Part shown: positions 35,702 to 47,459 of the stretch, piece after piece
Layout of the letters: every line of letters begins with the position of its first letter
Position numbering within the stretch: position 1 is the stretch's first letter
NCBI RefSeq assembly: GCF_045679555.1
Contig: NC_092096.1
Span: 22,661,211 to 22,725,210 of the forward strand
DNA: 64,000 nucleotides
Direction of reading: 5' to 3'
Source: Salvelinus alpinus
Taxonomy: Eukaryota; Chordata; Actinopteri; Salmoniformes; Salmonidae
Made by a program: the position numbers and the translations under genes
The notes under the pieces: model-generated
The model's input: only the letters and a program-made list of their open reading frames with translations
Databases searched by the model: none
Told to the model about the DNA's origin: nothing

Positions 35702-37660
35702 CGTTTTCCAGATCCAAGACGATCAACAAAATGTTACTCAAAATTGCGACAAAATGCTTTAAGGTGCTGATAATACATTACAACAAATAAAACATTACAT
35801 TATTCCCAAGGAAAGCCATTTACAAATGCACCGTTCATGTGTCCCTGACCAATCAGAGAGCCTGTTATTGATGTGCATCGCGTAGGAAAGTTATTGGGTT
35901 TCCACTAGTTACCACAGCCATCGTAAATATTCATGAAAACAAACGTTTTATTTTTGGTCTTAATGTAAGGATAAGGTTAGACATAAGGTTGGCAGTGTGG
36001 ATAAGGTTAGAGTTAGGTTTAAAATCATATTTTGAGAAGATACATTTAAGTAATGGGCGGGGTTTACTACTTTGTGGCTGTGATAACTAGTGACGACCAA
36101 ATTATGGGCGGGGCGAGGTACATACTATGTTGGAAATAATTTATTTTCAAGCCAGGGTGCATAATTGAGCGCTTTGCATAGTTCATAGAACGTCCTATTT
36201 TTCTAATTGTCCATAAATTACTTGGATTTAATGCAAAAAGTTTGGCATATGTTTCCTAATGATGGATTAATCATGAATTACCAATTAATAATACTGTGTC
36301 ACTGTGACTTGGTTAATAGAAAAAGGCTTAAAGTCAAATGAAAATGCATTTATTCATACCTAGGCCACATGAAATTGTTGAGGAGGAAAATATTCATCAG
36401 GGACGAAAACACTTTATTGACACCATCAATTCATGAAGCAAAAGCACATCACTGACAATAGTCATAAAACCCTAGAAGAAGTGTTGGATATTCCCTCTTG
36501 GATTTCTGGACAACATCGAGCTGAAAATAAACAAGAGGGAAATACATTTTATTTATTGAAAGAAGCATTTACGTTTTAAACAGTGGCCTGTTGATCATTT
36601 AAATTCCACAATATGAAATTATATGAAGACAAAATGCCTCTATCTGTAGGTTCACTTTCTCAGGGTAACTGAACTGATTGGATGGCAATGACTTCCTTAC
36701 CCTCCCTGTCCTGGATGGCTGTGCTTATTGCCAGAGTTACAGCCACAACCAGTTGTGGTTCTAGCTTATATGGCTCCCTGAGGGGAACCACCCCTTCACC
36801 AATATGTCTGTGAAACTATATATTCACAGTATTATGAATGAATTGTGTTTTATTTGGTAACATTTTGTAGTGTGACTGAATTTACTAATTTAATTAGTAC
36901 TGTACAAAGTTAGAGGTGCACTATTTGATAGATTCCCCCGCTCCCCCTACCTTGGGCTTCCAGTGGGGAGACCTGAGGTCAACCTACCCCCGCCCCCTCC
37001 CCATCTCGTACTTCTGAGTGGAAGACCTTCCCAGGCAATAGCCTGCCTAGCTCACAAACTTGAATCAGGGCACCCACTCCGACAAGGTTAATTGACCCAC
37101 AGTCCCACACGGTGACATGATATCATTGACGTGACTTGAAAATGAGCGATAGAAAACCGATCGCGTAAATGTCACCAATCCAATTTTTTGCGGCTGCCCA
37201 TGTCGCCTATACCTAAATCCGCCAATTGCCACAACAGACTGCAAACAGAGAAGACAATACTCACATTGTACATATAACTCGCCAGCCAGCATTCTACAAC
37301 ATACCCCAATGGTCCTTGGGGCTGGTGTTATGTCTTATTTTCTCTGTCTCCTTTCTCTCTGTCATGATGTCAGCTGAAAGTGTGTGTCTTTGGACAGTGA
37401 GGTGGAAGATGGACCCTGATGAGGCCACTGTTGTAGATAACCTGCTTATGGCCATCAGATGGTACCAGACAAACTTTGAATTGAACTCCAGCTCTTGCCA
37501 AAATAGTTTGTTTTGCTTTACACAACTGAACTGCTTCCAATTGGCTCATTCGTCCCCCTTCCTCTCCCCTGTAACTATTCCCCAGGTTGTTGCTGTAGAT
37601 GAGAATGTGTTTTCAGTCAGCTTAACTGGTAAAATAAGGGTTTAAAAAACTGTGATCTCA
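35702..37660. other. klhdc10 5' region and start of the klhdc10-zc3hc1 intergenic interval
   Basis: Upstream of the klhdc10 start: CCAAT (35849) and two GGGCGGGG GC boxes (36054 and 36106) are promoter-like. Repeat fragments follow: GTGGTTCTAGCTTATATGGC (36754) and GTCGCCTATACCTAAATCCG (37202), both with relatives at 63654-63765. At 37530-37645 is a LINE/SINE-type 3' end (CTGTAACTATTCCCCAGG, AACTGGTAAAATAAGG). No gene. Confidence 0.5.
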
Positions 37661-37894
37661 AATTCTTTAGTGCAAGGGAAATTGATGGGTTCATTCTCTG
37701 CTAAAGCTTCTCCACAAATCTATGGATGGATGATGCCAGAGATATCCCTGGTCACAATTTTGGTCCTGGCAGACATAGAAGGGAAGAGTTCACTATGGAA
37801 CCATTGCTCTCATCCAGGCTGTTGATGGTCACTGTGTAAGTGACCTTGACTTCAAGAAAGAGCTGGAGTTCAATTCAAAGGGTATGTAACAATA

Positions 37895-38858
37895 CATCTG
37901 CCACGCTGATCCTCAACACGGGGCCCCTCAGGGGTGCATGCTCAGCCCCCTCCTGTACTCCCTGTTCACCCATGACTGCGTGGCCAGGCACGACTCCAAC
38001 ACCATCATTAAGTTTGCAGACGACACAACAGTGGTAGGACTGATCACTGACAACGATGAGACAGTCTATAGGGAGGAGGTCAGAGACCTGGCCGAATGGT
38101 TCCAGGATAACAACCTCTCCCTCAACATGATCAAGACAAAGGAGAGGACCGAGCACGCCCCCATTCCCATCGACGGGGCTGTAGTGGAGCAGGCTGAGAG
38201 CTTCAAGTTCCTTGGTGTCGACATCACCAACAAACTATCATGGTCCAAGCACACCAAGACAGTCGTGAAGCGGGCACGACAAAGCCCACTCCCCCTCAGG
38301 AGAATGAAAAGATTTGTCATAGGTCCTCAGATCCTCAAAAAGTTCTACAGCTGTACCATCGAGAGCATCCTGACTGGTTGCATCACTGCCTGGTGTGGCA
38401 ACTGCTCAGCCTCCGACCGCAAAGCACTACAGAGGGTAGTGCGTACGGCCCAGTACATCACTGAGCCTAAGCTTCCTGCCATCCACGACCTCTGTACCAG
38501 GCGGTGTCAGAGGATGGCCCTAAAAATTGTCAAAGACTCCAGCCACCCTAGTCATAGATTGGTCTCTCTGCTACTGCACGGCAAGCGGTAGCAGAGTGTA
38601 CCTAAGTCTAGGTACCTAAGTCTAGGTACAAAAGGCTTCATAACAGCTTCTACCCCCAAACCATAAGACTCCTGAATAGCTAATCAAATGGCTACCCGGA
38701 CTATTTGCATTTAACATATCTGTTTTTTCCTGACACTTATTTTTCTTAAAACTGCATTGTTGTTTAAGGGCTAGTGAGTAAGCATTTCACTGTAAGGTCT
38801 ACGCCTGTTGTATTCGGCTCGTGACAAATTAAAATGGATTTGATTTGGTCTTTCTTTA
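37895..38858 (+). mobile_element. 5'-truncated LINE, 3' half of the reverse transcriptase
   Basis: The open frame 37938-38591 carries [30 protein letters not shown] (catalytic FADD), [19 protein letters not shown] and LTGCITAWCGNCSASDRKAL, ending at LLHGKR. This is the same family as 14598-18157 but cleaner. The 3' end is GTATTCGGCTCGTGACAAAT, then ATGGATTTGATTTG. The upstream RT and endonuclease are missing. Confidence 0.9.
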
Positions 38859-39164
38859 CTTCTAATTGGTATATTTCACCCCTGCTGCAGTGCAAAGAGC
38901 CTGGTTGATCATGTCAACCACTGGCCTCTGGTACCCATGTGTGGGTAAGAATCCCGGCACCTACTGGCCCGTACTTTGATCTCCTTTCTCTCTGTGTCCA
39001 CTTCATTTCACACTGTTTCTGTCAATAAACAATCAAATCTGTAAGGAGAATGGCCAGTTGTGCAGCCTTGTCACAGGTTGTAACATCTGATGTGTGGTGA
39101 TGATGCCAAAACCCTGTGTGCTGTGCACAACCAGTTGATTCCACTAGCCTTGATTTGGCTTGCT

Positions 39165-39310
39165 GACCCTGAAACAAGCTTTATTAAATATACCACGGCT
39201 TTGGGCTGTATCCAGGCACTCCGCGTTGCGTCGTGCTTTAGAACATACCTTAACCGTCGTATATTGGCCATATACCACACCCCCCCGTGCATTATTGCTT
39301 AAATATGTAA
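39165..39310. repeat. MITE-like repeat (ATATACCACGGCT family)
   Basis: ATATACCACGGCTTTGGGCT, GTATATTGGCCATATACCAC and CATTATTGCTTAAATA. The same family surrounds the Tc1 element at 53.6-55.3 kb. Confidence 0.6.
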
Positions 39311-39755
39311 CCTGACAAAATTCACATATAAATATTAGTTATAGATCTATCATTCTACTTGAAAGCAAGTATAAGAAGCTGTAGATCTGTTCAATGTGCG
39401 CTTTTTATATACTTCCCGTTTTTAAGTTTTGTTTTTGCATAATTTTACTTTTGGTTTTGTACACCAGCTTCAAACAGCTGAAAATACAATATTTTTGGTT
39501 AAGGAAAATATATGTCACAGTGGTTTAGATGGTACAATGATTCTCTACACTATACTAGCTTATTTTCTCACATAAACTGAAATTATGCGAACTATTCGAG
39601 TTTTAACAACCAGGAAACGATTTCATTGCTAGCAATATTAGTCTATGAGTGCAAAGCCCTCCTCAGGGAGTGTGCCCGGGTGCCTACCTGATCCTTCTTA
39701 TGATGCATTTTGCATCATATTGTTGTGGCCGGTGACACTTTGCTTCCCGAAAGTC

Positions 39756-40178
39756 TGTCATGGATATTCACCACTAAGGACTCAAACTCAATGTAAATGA
39801 ATCAATCTTCATTATAACGGCCGGAGAGGTTCACAAACTCAATCCAAGCTTGATGAAATCTCTGAGGAGGGCGTTCCCTTTCAGTACTCTTATACTGCTA
39901 CTCAAACAAGTCAAATAAGCATGATTGACATTATTCATTATTCATCATTAAAACGTTGGTTCCTGCACGTGACTGACTGACACCTCACAAGGCTTCTTCT
40001 CCCAAAGCTGGGACCTTGAAACTGAGATACTACTTTTGGTTCCCAGAACAATGTTCTGGGCGTACTGCCAATTGGTCTGAGGAAGAGGTCACAGTCAACT
40101 GCATGAACAAAGATAGAGGGAGAGGAGATGCTGTGTACAATTCAATGTTATCTCTTCAGACAACAACATTTTCCCTCA
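39756..40178 (-). repeat. ERV 3' LTR
   Basis: Matches 50504-50884 along its length, for example CACCACTAAGGACTCAAACT, TGCACGTGACTGACTGACAC and CTTCAGACAACAACATTTTC. It is 423 bases against 381; the difference includes short indels and an extra segment. Many substitutions separate the pair, so the insertion is old. Confidence 0.85.
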
Positions 40179-40193
40179 CTTTCCCTCCTTTTA

Positions 40194-41225
40194 ACACTCT
40201 GTGATAATTATCGTTCAATTTTAAGCTATCAAAGGTGGTTCTATTCTTCTATTAAAGTAAGCGAAATCAACACATTAAACCAAACACTTCATACCTTCAA
40301 ACCCTTCACTCTGGGTTGTACAATCTAAAAAGCACACACATACACAAGGGATCTGTAGACTCAGATTGTTTCCAAGCTCTTACCACAATTGGGTTGCATT
40401 GACCTGTTCTGTACGAACTTCCTGTGACATCAACTAGTCAAAATATAAAACCTGTTTTTTAGCAAATCTGCTAGGGCCTTCAAAAAGTTGGTGCTGACTT
40501 ATCAGCTCAGTATTCAGTACTAAAACATTGACTTGGATTTACTCCAATTCTGGACAGTGTTCCACATCATGGAAACAGATGATTGTTTTAGATGACATTA
40601 CCTTCTTACTTAAATCACTGGTATATTCAAACTATCGAATTAATATTATATTAGTCCCAAGGCTCAATCCCTCTGTTCATCATGTGACCTTGTATTGAAA
40701 CATTTACTCCTTCAAATTACTAAGACATTGCCTTATTAGAGTGCTATCTGAAAGCCACGAATATTACCATTCACTTTGTTACTTTCACTCGTCTCCATAT
40801 CTGTTTCCTTCAACAAGACCCTCCCTTTCTTCCCAATAGGAAAGACCCTCTCAATCACTACTGCTAATGCACACGGATCACTATCAACCTGTGTTCTGCT
40901 TTCACCGCCACTGTAAGGTTTAAAAACAAACAAAACAAACATGATAACTTTTTCTTTATTGGAAGGCAGTGTTTGCATTTAAGTCTACTCTTAATATTTA
41001 TTACCAATTTCTGTTGGATATTCACTTTCTGCTTCACACTCATTAAATGTCCATTATTTTGAGGTTCATATGTAATGCGCCGAAATTATAAAATACATCG
41101 GCCAATTCAGAAGGGGAGCAATAAACTTCGGAGAGAGCTTCCTTTTTAAAGTAGCTATCTAGATTAGGGTTTCTTTCTGGGATCAACAGTCCACTGTCAT
41201 TGGAATATTCTGTCCATATGGTTTC
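40194..41225 (-). other. ERV 3' region, unrecognised
   Basis: Sequence between the ERV 3' purine tract and the nested gypsy element. The longest minus-strand frame (40978-40736, 80 codons) has no motif I recognise. By position it could be what remains of env or the end of pol. Confidence 0.4.
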
Positions 41226-41797
41226 TGTTATGCAGGTGAATGAGGACCCAAAAGCGACTTAATAGAAACAGAGTCTTTATTCCAGTCTTAAACAAAAACG
41301 ATACTCCTGGATATTATCTTAGGTAAATCCAAAACAGGAAAACTGAAATCCTCTCGTCAGTAGAGAGGAACGACTGGAGACGCGACCACAGACTGCAGGT
41401 CGCTTCGGGAAGGCACAGGCCGTAGCTGACATAGACACCTGCTCACACGCAGCATCTGAAGAAGGCAAAAACACGACAGGGCGGAACAAGGACACAGAAC
41501 AGCAAACATCAAACAAGGATCCGACAAGGACAGAAGCGGAAAACAGAGGGAGAAATAGGGACTCTAATCAGAGGGCAAAATAGGGGACAGGTGTGAAAGA
41601 TTAAATGAGGTAGTTAGGAGAATGAGGAACAGCTGGGAGCAGGAACGGAACGATAGAGAGAGAGAGCGAGAGAGGGAGAGAGGGAGGGGGAGAGAGAGGG
41701 ATAGAAAGAGGGAAAGAACCTAATAAGACCAGCAGAGGGAAACGAATAGAAGGGAAGCACAGGGACAAGACATGATAATCAATGACAAAACATGACA
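41226..41797 (-). repeat. Ty3/gypsy 3' LTR
   Basis: Plus strand TGTTATGCAGG...AACATGACA. By eye it differs from the 5' LTR (46067-46638) at one base of 572 (G at 41360 against T at 46201). An AGAGAG/GAGAGGG purine-rich stretch lies at about 41654-41720. Confidence 0.95.
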
Positions 41798-41809
41798 GTA
41801 CCCCCCCAC
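41798..41809 (-). promoter_or_regulatory. Polypurine tract of the gypsy element
   Basis: Reads AGTGGGGGGGTAC on the minus strand, directly against the 3' LTR: the usual primer site for plus-strand DNA synthesis. Confidence 0.75.
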
Positions 41810-44800
41810 TCACCGAGCGCCTCCTGGCGCACTCGAGGAGGAACCCTGGCGGCAACGGAGGAAATCATCAATCAACGAACGGTCCAGCACGTCCCGAGAT
41901 GGAACCCAACTCCTCTCCTCAGGACCGTAACCCTCCCAATCCACTAAGTACTGGTGACCACGTCCCCGAGAACGCATGTCCATGATCTTCCGTACCTTGT
42001 AAATAGGTGCGCCCTCGACAAGGACGGGGGGGGGGGAGGGAAGACGAACGGGGGCGCGAAGAAAAGGCTTGACACAGGAGACATGGAAGACAGGGTGGAC
42101 GCGACGAAGATGTCGCGGAAGAAGCAGTCGCACAGCGACAGGATTGACGACCTGAGAGACACGGAACGGACCAATGAACCGCGGAGTCAACTTGCGAGAA
42201 GCTGTCGTAAGGGGAAGGTTACGAGTGGAAAGCCACACTCTCTGACCGCGAGAATACCTAGGACTCTTAATCCTACGTTTATTGGCGGCTCTCACAGTCT
42301 GCGCCCTGTAACGGCAAAGTGCAGACCTGACCCTCCTCCAGGTGCGCTCACAACGTTGGACAAAAGCCTGAGCGGAGGGAACGCTGGACTCGGCGAGCTG
42401 GGACGAGAACAGAGGAGGCTGGTACCCAAGACTACTCTGAAACGGAGATAGCCCGGTAGCAGACGAAGGAAGCGAGTTGTGAGCGTATTCTGCCCAGGGG
42501 AGCTGTTCTGCCCAAGACGCAGGGTTTCGAAAAGAAAGACTGCGTAATATGCGACCAATCGACTGATTGGCCCTTTCTGCTTGACCGTTAGACTGGGGAT
42601 GAAACCCGGAAGAGAGACTGACGGAAGCACCAATCAAACGACAGAACTCCCTCCAAAACTGTGACGTGAATTGCGGGCCTCTGTCTGAAACGGCGTCTAA
42701 CGGGAGGCCATGAATTCTGAACACATTCTCAATGATGATTTGTGCCGTCTCCTTAGCGGAAGGAAGCTTAGCGAGGGGAATGAAATGTGCCGCCTTAGAG
42801 AACCTATCGACAACCGTAAGAATCACAGTCTTCCCCGCAGACGAAGGCAGACCGGTAATAAAGTCTAAGGCGATGTGAGACCATGGTCGAGAAGGAATGG
42901 GAAGCGGTCTGAGACGACCGGCAGGAGGAGAGTTACCTGACTTAGTCTGCGCGCAGTCCGAACAAGCAGCCACGAAACGGCGCGTGTCACGCTCCTGAGT
43001 AGGCCACCAAAACCGCTGGCGAATAGAAGCAAGCGTACCCCGAACGCCGGGGTGGCCAGCTAACTTGGCAGAGTGAGCCCACTGAAGAACAGCCAGACGA
43101 GTAGAGACAGGAACGAACAGAAGGTTACTAGGACAAGCGCGCGGCGACGCAGTGTGAGTGAGTGCTTGCTTTACCTGTCTCTCAATTCCCCAGACAGTCA
43201 ACCCGACAACACGCCCTTCAGGGAGAATCCCCTCGGGGTCGGTAGAAGCCACAGAAGAACTAAAGAGACGGGATAAGGCATCAGGCTTGGTGTTCTTATT
43301 TCCCGGGCGATAAGAAATCACGAACTCGAAACGAGCGAAAAACAACGCCCAACGAGCTTGACGTGCATTAAGTCGTTTGGCAGAACGGATGTACTCAAGG
43401 TTCTTATGGTCAGTCCAAACGACAAAAGGGACGGTCGCCCCCTCCAACCACTGTCGCCATTCGCCTATGGCTAAGCGGATGGCGAGCAGTTCGCGGTTAC
43501 CCACATCATAGTTGCGTTCCGATGGCGACAGGCGATGAGAAAAATAAGCGCAAGGATGGACCTTATCGTCAGAATGGAAGCGCTGGGACAGAATGGCTCC
43601 CACGCCCACCTCTGAAGCGTCAACCTCGACAATGAATTGTTTAGTGACGTCAGGAGTAACAAGGATAGGAGCGGATGTAAAACGCTTCTTGAGGAGATCA
43701 AAAGCTCCCTGGGCGGAACCGGACCACTTAAAGCACGTCTTGACAGAAGTCAGAGCTGTGAGAGGGGCAGCCACTTGACCGAAATTACGAATGAAACGCC
43801 GATAGAAATTAGCGAAACCGAGAAAGCGCTGCAACTCGACACGTGACTTAGGAACGGGCCAATCGCTGACAGCCTGGACCTTAGCGGGATCCATCTGAAT
43901 GCCTTCAGCGGAAATAACAGAACCGAGAAATGTGACAGAGGAGACATGAAAGGCGCACTTCTCACTCTTCACGTAGAGACAATTCTCTAAAAGGCGCTGG
44001 AGTACACGTCGAACGTGCTGAACATGAATCTCGAGTGACGGTGAAAAAATCAGGATATCGTCAAGGTAAACGAAAACAAAGATGTTCAGCATGTCTCTCA
44101 GTACATCATTAACTAATGCCTGAAAGACAGCTGGAGCATTAGCGAGACCGAACGGCAGAACCCGGTATTCAAAATGCCCTAACGGAGTGTTAAACGCCGT
44201 TTTCCACTCGTCCCCCTCTCTGATGCGCACGAGATGGTAAGCGTTACGAAGGTCCAACTTAGTAAAGAACCTGGCTCCCTGCAGAATCTCGAAGGCTGAC
44301 GACATAAGGGGAAGCGGATAACGATTCTTAACCGTTATGTCATTCAGCCCTCGATAATCCACGCAGGGGCGCAGAGTACCGTCCTTCTTCTTAACAAAAA
44401 AAAACCCCGCTCCGGCGGGAGAGGAAGAAGGCACCACGGTACCGGCGTCGAGAGAAACAGACAGATAATCCTCGAGAGCCTTACGTTCGGGAGCCGACAG
44501 AGAGTATAGTCTACCCCGAGGGGGAGTGGTCCCCGGAAGGAGATCAATACAACAATCATACGACCGGTGAGGAGGAAGAGAGTTGGCTCTGGACCGACTG
44601 AAGACCGTGCGCAGATCATGATATTCCTCCGGCACTCCTGTCAAATCACCAGGTTCCTCCTGAGAAGAGGGGACAGAAGAAACAGGAGGGATAGCAGACA
44701 TTAAACACTTCACATGACAAGAAACGTTCCAGGATAGGATAGAATTACTAGACCAATTAATAGAAGGATTATGACATACTAGCCAGGGATGACCCAAAAC

Positions 44801-45199
44801 AACAGGTGTAAAAGGTGAACGAAAAATCAAAAAGGAAATGGTCTCACTGTGGTTACCAGATACTGTGAGGGTTAAAGGTAGTGTCTCACATCTGATACTG
44901 GGGAGAAGACTACCATCTAAGGCGAACATGGGCGTGGGCTTCCCTAACTGTCTGAGAGGAATGTCATGTTTCCGAGCCCATGCTTCGTCCATAAAACAAC
45001 CCTCAGCCCCAGAGTCTATCAAGGCACTGCAGGAAGCAGCCGAACCGGTCCAGCGTAGATGGACCGACAAGGTAGTACAGGATCTTGATGGAGAGACCTG
45101 AGTAGTAGCGCTCACCAGTAGCCCTCCGCTTACTGATGAGCTCTGGCTTTTACTGGACATGACATGACAAAATGTCCAGCAGAACCGCAATAGAGGCAA
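41810..45199 (-). CDS. Ty3/gypsy Pol polyprotein with C-terminal chromodomain
   Basis: A 1129-residue uninterrupted frame on the minus strand. Domains in order: aspartic protease ([14 protein letters not shown] at 62-64); reverse transcriptase ([31 protein letters not shown] with YLDD at 378-381); RNase H ([18 protein letters not shown] near 522; TDHKNLEYI near 596). Integrase follows, with an HHCC zinc finger (H709, H716, C746, C749) and the triad D779, D839, E875 ([24 protein letters not shown]). The chromodomain is at about 1066-1115 ([34 protein letters not shown]). The frame is -1 relative to the gag 3' part and overlaps it by 70 bases, so ribosomal frameshifting is likely. All catalytic residues I can check are present. 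The true N-terminus depends on how Pol is made. Confidence 0.95.
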   Translation of the reverse strand: MPLLRFCWTFCHVMSSKSQSSSVSGGLLVSATTQVSPSRSCTTLSVHLRWTGSAASCSALIDSGAEGCFMDEAWARKHDIPLRQLGKPTPMFALDGSLLPSIRCETLPLTLTVSGNHSETISFLIFRSPFTPVVLGHPWLVCHNPSINWSSNSILSWNVSCHVKCLMSAIPPVSSVPSSQEEPGDLTGVPEEYHDLRTVFSRSRANSLPPHRSYDCCIDLLPGTTPPRGRLYSLSAPERKALEDYLSVSLDAGTVVPSSSPAGAGFFFVKKKDGTLRPCVDYRGLNDITVKNRYPLPLMSSAFEILQGARFFTKLDLRNAYHLVRIREGDEWKTAFNTPLGHFEYRVLPFGLANAPAVFQALVNDVLRDMLNIFVFVYLDDILIFSPSLEIHVQHVRRVLQRLLENCLYVKSEKCAFHVSSVTFLGSVISAEGIQMDPAKVQAVSDWPVPKSRVELQRFLGFANFYRRFIRNFGQVAAPLTALTSVKTCFKWSGSAQGAFDLLKKRFTSAPILVTPDVTKQFIVEVDASEVGVGAILSQRFHSDDKVHPCAYFSHRLSPSERNYDVGNRELLAIRLAIGEWRQWLEGATVPFVVWTDHKNLEYIRSAKRLNARQARWALFFARFEFVISYRPGNKNTKPDALSRLFSSSVASTDPEGILPEGRVVGLTVWGIERQVKQALTHTASPRACPSNLLFVPVSTRLAVLQWAHSAKLAGHPGVRGTLASIRQRFWWPTQERDTRRFVAACSDCAQTKSGNSPPAGRLRPLPIPSRPWSHIALDFITGLPSSAGKTVILTVVDRFSKAAHFIPLAKLPSAKETAQIIIENVFRIHGLPLDAVSDRGPQFTSQFWREFCRLIGASVSLSSGFHPQSNGQAERANQSIGRILRSLSFRNPASWAEQLPWAEYAHNSLPSSATGLSPFQSSLGYQPPLFSSQLAESSVPSAQAFVQRCERTWRRVRSALCRYRAQTVRAANKRRIKSPRYSRGQRVWLSTRNLPLTTASRKLTPRFIGPFRVSQVVNPVAVRLLLPRHLRRVHPVFHVSCVKPFLRAPVRLPSPPPVLVEGAPIYKVRKIMDMRSRGRGHQYLVDWEGYGPEERSWVPSRDVLDRSLIDDFLRCRQGSSSSAPGGAR

Positions 45200-46049
45200 A
45201 GGCGGTTGGTGATTCTCCGTTCCCTCTCCTTAGTCGAGATGCGAATACCTCTCAGCTGCATGGGCTCAGTCTCTGAGCCGGTGGGAGGAGATGGTTGAGA
45301 TGCGGAGAGGGGGAACACCGTTAACGCGAGCTCTCTTCCACGAGCTCGGTGACGAAGATCTACCCGTCGTTCTATGCGGATGGCGAGTGCAATCAAAGAG
45401 TCCACGCTGGAAGGAACCTCCCGGGAGAGAATCTCATCCTTAACCTCAGCGTGGAGTCCCTCCAGAAAACGAGCGAGCAACGCCGGCTCGTTCCAGTCAC
45501 TGGAGGCAGCAAGAGTGCGAAACTCTATAGAGTAATCCGTTATGGATCGATCACCTTGACATAGGGAAGCCAGGACCCTGGAAGCCTCCTTCCCAAAAAC
45601 TGAACGATCAAAAACCCGTATCATCTCCTCTTTAAAGTTCTGATAATCGTTAGAACACTCAGCCCTTGCCTCCCAGATAGCTGTGCCCCACTCCCGAGCC
45701 CGACCAGTAAGGAGTGATATGACGTAAGCGATCCGAGCTCTCTCTCTTGAGTATGTGTTGGGCTGGAGAGAGAACACAATATCACACTGGGTGAGAAGGA
45801 GCGACACTCAGTGGGCTGCCCAGAGTAACATGGTGGGTTATTAACCCTAGGTTCCGGAGACTCGGAAGACCAGGAAGTAGCTGGTGGCACGAGACGAAGA
45901 CTCTGAAACTGTCCTGAGAGGTCGGAGACCTGAGCGGCCAGGGTCTCAACGGCATGACGAGCAGCAGACAATTCCTGCTCGTGTCTGCCGAGCATTGCTC
46001 CCTGGAACTCGACGGCAGTGTTGCGAGAATCCGTAGTCGCTGGGTCCAT
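45130..46049 (-). pseudogene. Ty3/gypsy gag, split by a one-base frameshift
   Basis: The first part starts at ATG 46049 (MDPATTDSRNTAVEF) and has a heptad-like stretch. The second part (to stop at 45130) holds the capsid-like region (ARIAYVISLLTGRAREWGTA, SITDYSIEFRTLAASSDWNE) and one CCHC knuckle ([15 protein letters not shown]). The two parts are in different frames and the switch lies near 45795-45805. This looks like a single-base loss. It may be real inactivation or a read error, because the rest of the element is so well preserved. Confidence 0.85.
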
Positions 46050-46066
46050 TCTTGGTCGGATCCTTC
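46046..46066 (-). promoter_or_regulatory. Primer-binding region of the gypsy element, apparent self-priming type
   Basis: Directly after the 5' LTR the sense strand reads GAAGGATCCGACCAAGAATG. It does not resemble common tRNA 3' ends. It contains AAGGATCCGAC, an 11-base exact complement of the sense RNA from within the LTR (46366-46356, GTCGGATCCTT). Confidence 0.6.
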
Positions 46067-46638
46067 TGTTATGCAGGTGAATGAGGACCCAAAAGCGACT
46101 TAATAGAAACAGAGTCTTTATTCCAGTCTTAAACAAAAACGATACTCCTGGATATTATCTTAGGTAAATCCAAAACAGGAAAACTGAAATCCTCTCGTCA
46201 TTAGAGAGGAACGACTGGAGACGCGACCACAGACTGCAGGTCGCTTCGGGAAGGCACAGGCCGTAGCTGACATAGACACCTGCTCACACGCAGCATCTGA
46301 AGAAGGCAAAAACACGACAGGGCGGAACAAGGACACAGAACAGCAAACATCAAACAAGGATCCGACAAGGACAGAAGCGGAAAACAGAGGGAGAAATAGG
46401 GACTCTAATCAGAGGGCAAAATAGGGGACAGGTGTGAAAGATTAAATGAGGTAGTTAGGAGAATGAGGAACAGCTGGGAGCAGGAACGGAACGATAGAGA
46501 GAGAGAGCGAGAGAGGGAGAGAGGGAGGGGGAGAGAGAGGGATAGAAAGAGGGAAAGAACCTAATAAGACCAGCAGAGGGAAACGAATAGAAGGGAAGCA
46601 CAGGGACAAGACATGATAATCAATGACAAAACATGACA
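46067..46638 (-). repeat. Ty3/gypsy 5' LTR
   Basis: 572 bp, TG...CA, nearly identical to 41226-41797. A TATTTCT box on the sense strand lies about 32 bases before position 46366, where the transcript would begin if priming is of the Tf1 type. Confidence 0.95.
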
Positions 46639-46699
46639 GTTTCTGGCATCTGAGACAAAATAGACTGGGAGGCAGTGTCAGACCCCCACTCCTCCTGGG

Positions 46700-47270
46700 A
46701 GTGCCCTCTCCTCAATTTGCCTGCTTACTCATCGGTTTAATATATCATCTTTTGGGATATCAACGAAAACTCTATCTGGGGTACAATAAACTGTAGCATT
46801 AAGTTTAGTTAACAAGTCTCTACTTAACAAGTTACGGTTGGGTGGGTGAATACAGAAAATAATTTTCAACATTCATTGATCCTATGGAATAGGGCATAGG
46901 TTTTGTTTCACAATGTATTACTGGGGTGGAGGAAATCCCAAAAGCGTTTATAGTTTTATTGGTTAGGGGTAAGTCTTGTACCTTTACCAAAAGTGGAGGT
47001 AGTAGCACCCGTATCCACCAACATAGAAAAACCCTGGAATGAGTAGGTGTGTCCAAACTTTTGCCTGGTACTGTATTTTTGGAGAGGACATAACAGGTTT
47101 AGGCAAAGCTTTAATTGCCTCTAATCTATATTTGGAGAGGGCGCGACCCTCAGAAGTAATGTCATGACTCATGACCAAATATCTATCTTTGGAGAGGGCG
47201 CGACCCTCAGAAGTAATGTCATGACTCATGACCAAATATTTAATGGAGCTTCGGCATAATTGCATCTTAC
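46700..47270 (-). pseudogene. ERV pol remnant: RT thumb/connection piece and protease-like piece
   Basis: At 47270-47100 the minus strand encodes a retroviral RT segment of the form YL(G)HDIT-EGR-LSKDR-EAIKALPKP. A 57-base stretch (19 codons, YLVMSHDITSEGRALSKDR) is duplicated in tandem, with units starting at 47131 and 47188. At 47060-46700 are pieces resembling a retroviral protease end (NLLSRDLLTKLNA after a frameshift). Between them at about 47036-47075 is a Tc1 terminal repeat scar (GAGTAGGTGTGTCCAAACTT, GGTACTGTA). The protease piece lies after RT, which is not the normal order. Confidence 0.65.
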
Positions 47271-47459
47271 TGGGGGAAACTGGGGGAAACTTTATGACAA
47301 CTTTCTGCCAAAAAAATCAACAATGACCGAGCGTCCTTGTGACATAATTCTTCTGATTGTGAGCAAACCAACAAACGGTCAACATACTGAACCAAAATAC
47401 GCCCTCCAGGAGCAACAGAAGAAGAGAAGAGAAAAGAAAGAAAGCATTAGCTAAATGAA

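Larger units (their letters stand above)
41226..46638 (-). mobile_element. Young Ty3/gypsy chromovirus LTR retrotransposon
   Basis: 5413 bp on the minus strand, with 572-bp LTRs at both ends. It is flanked by the 5-base target duplication GTTTC (41221-41225 and 46639-46643). It contains a gag region, a long pol frame with protease, RT, RNase H, integrase and chromodomain, a G-rich polypurine tract beside the 3' LTR and a primer-binding region beside the 5' LTR. The domain order (integrase after RNase H) and the chromodomain place it in the Ty3/gypsy chromoviruses. Details suggest the Tf1/sushi group. It is inserted in the ERV. Confidence 0.96.

Noticed and set aside
40736-40978. 80-codon minus-strand frame in the ERV 3' region as a viral envelope gene
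   Set aside because: No signal peptide, cleavage site or membrane anchor is visible; left as unrecognised.
41319-41516. Repeated 65-codon frame in both gypsy LTRs
   Set aside because: Chance open frame within the LTR; it occurs in both copies only because the LTRs are identical.
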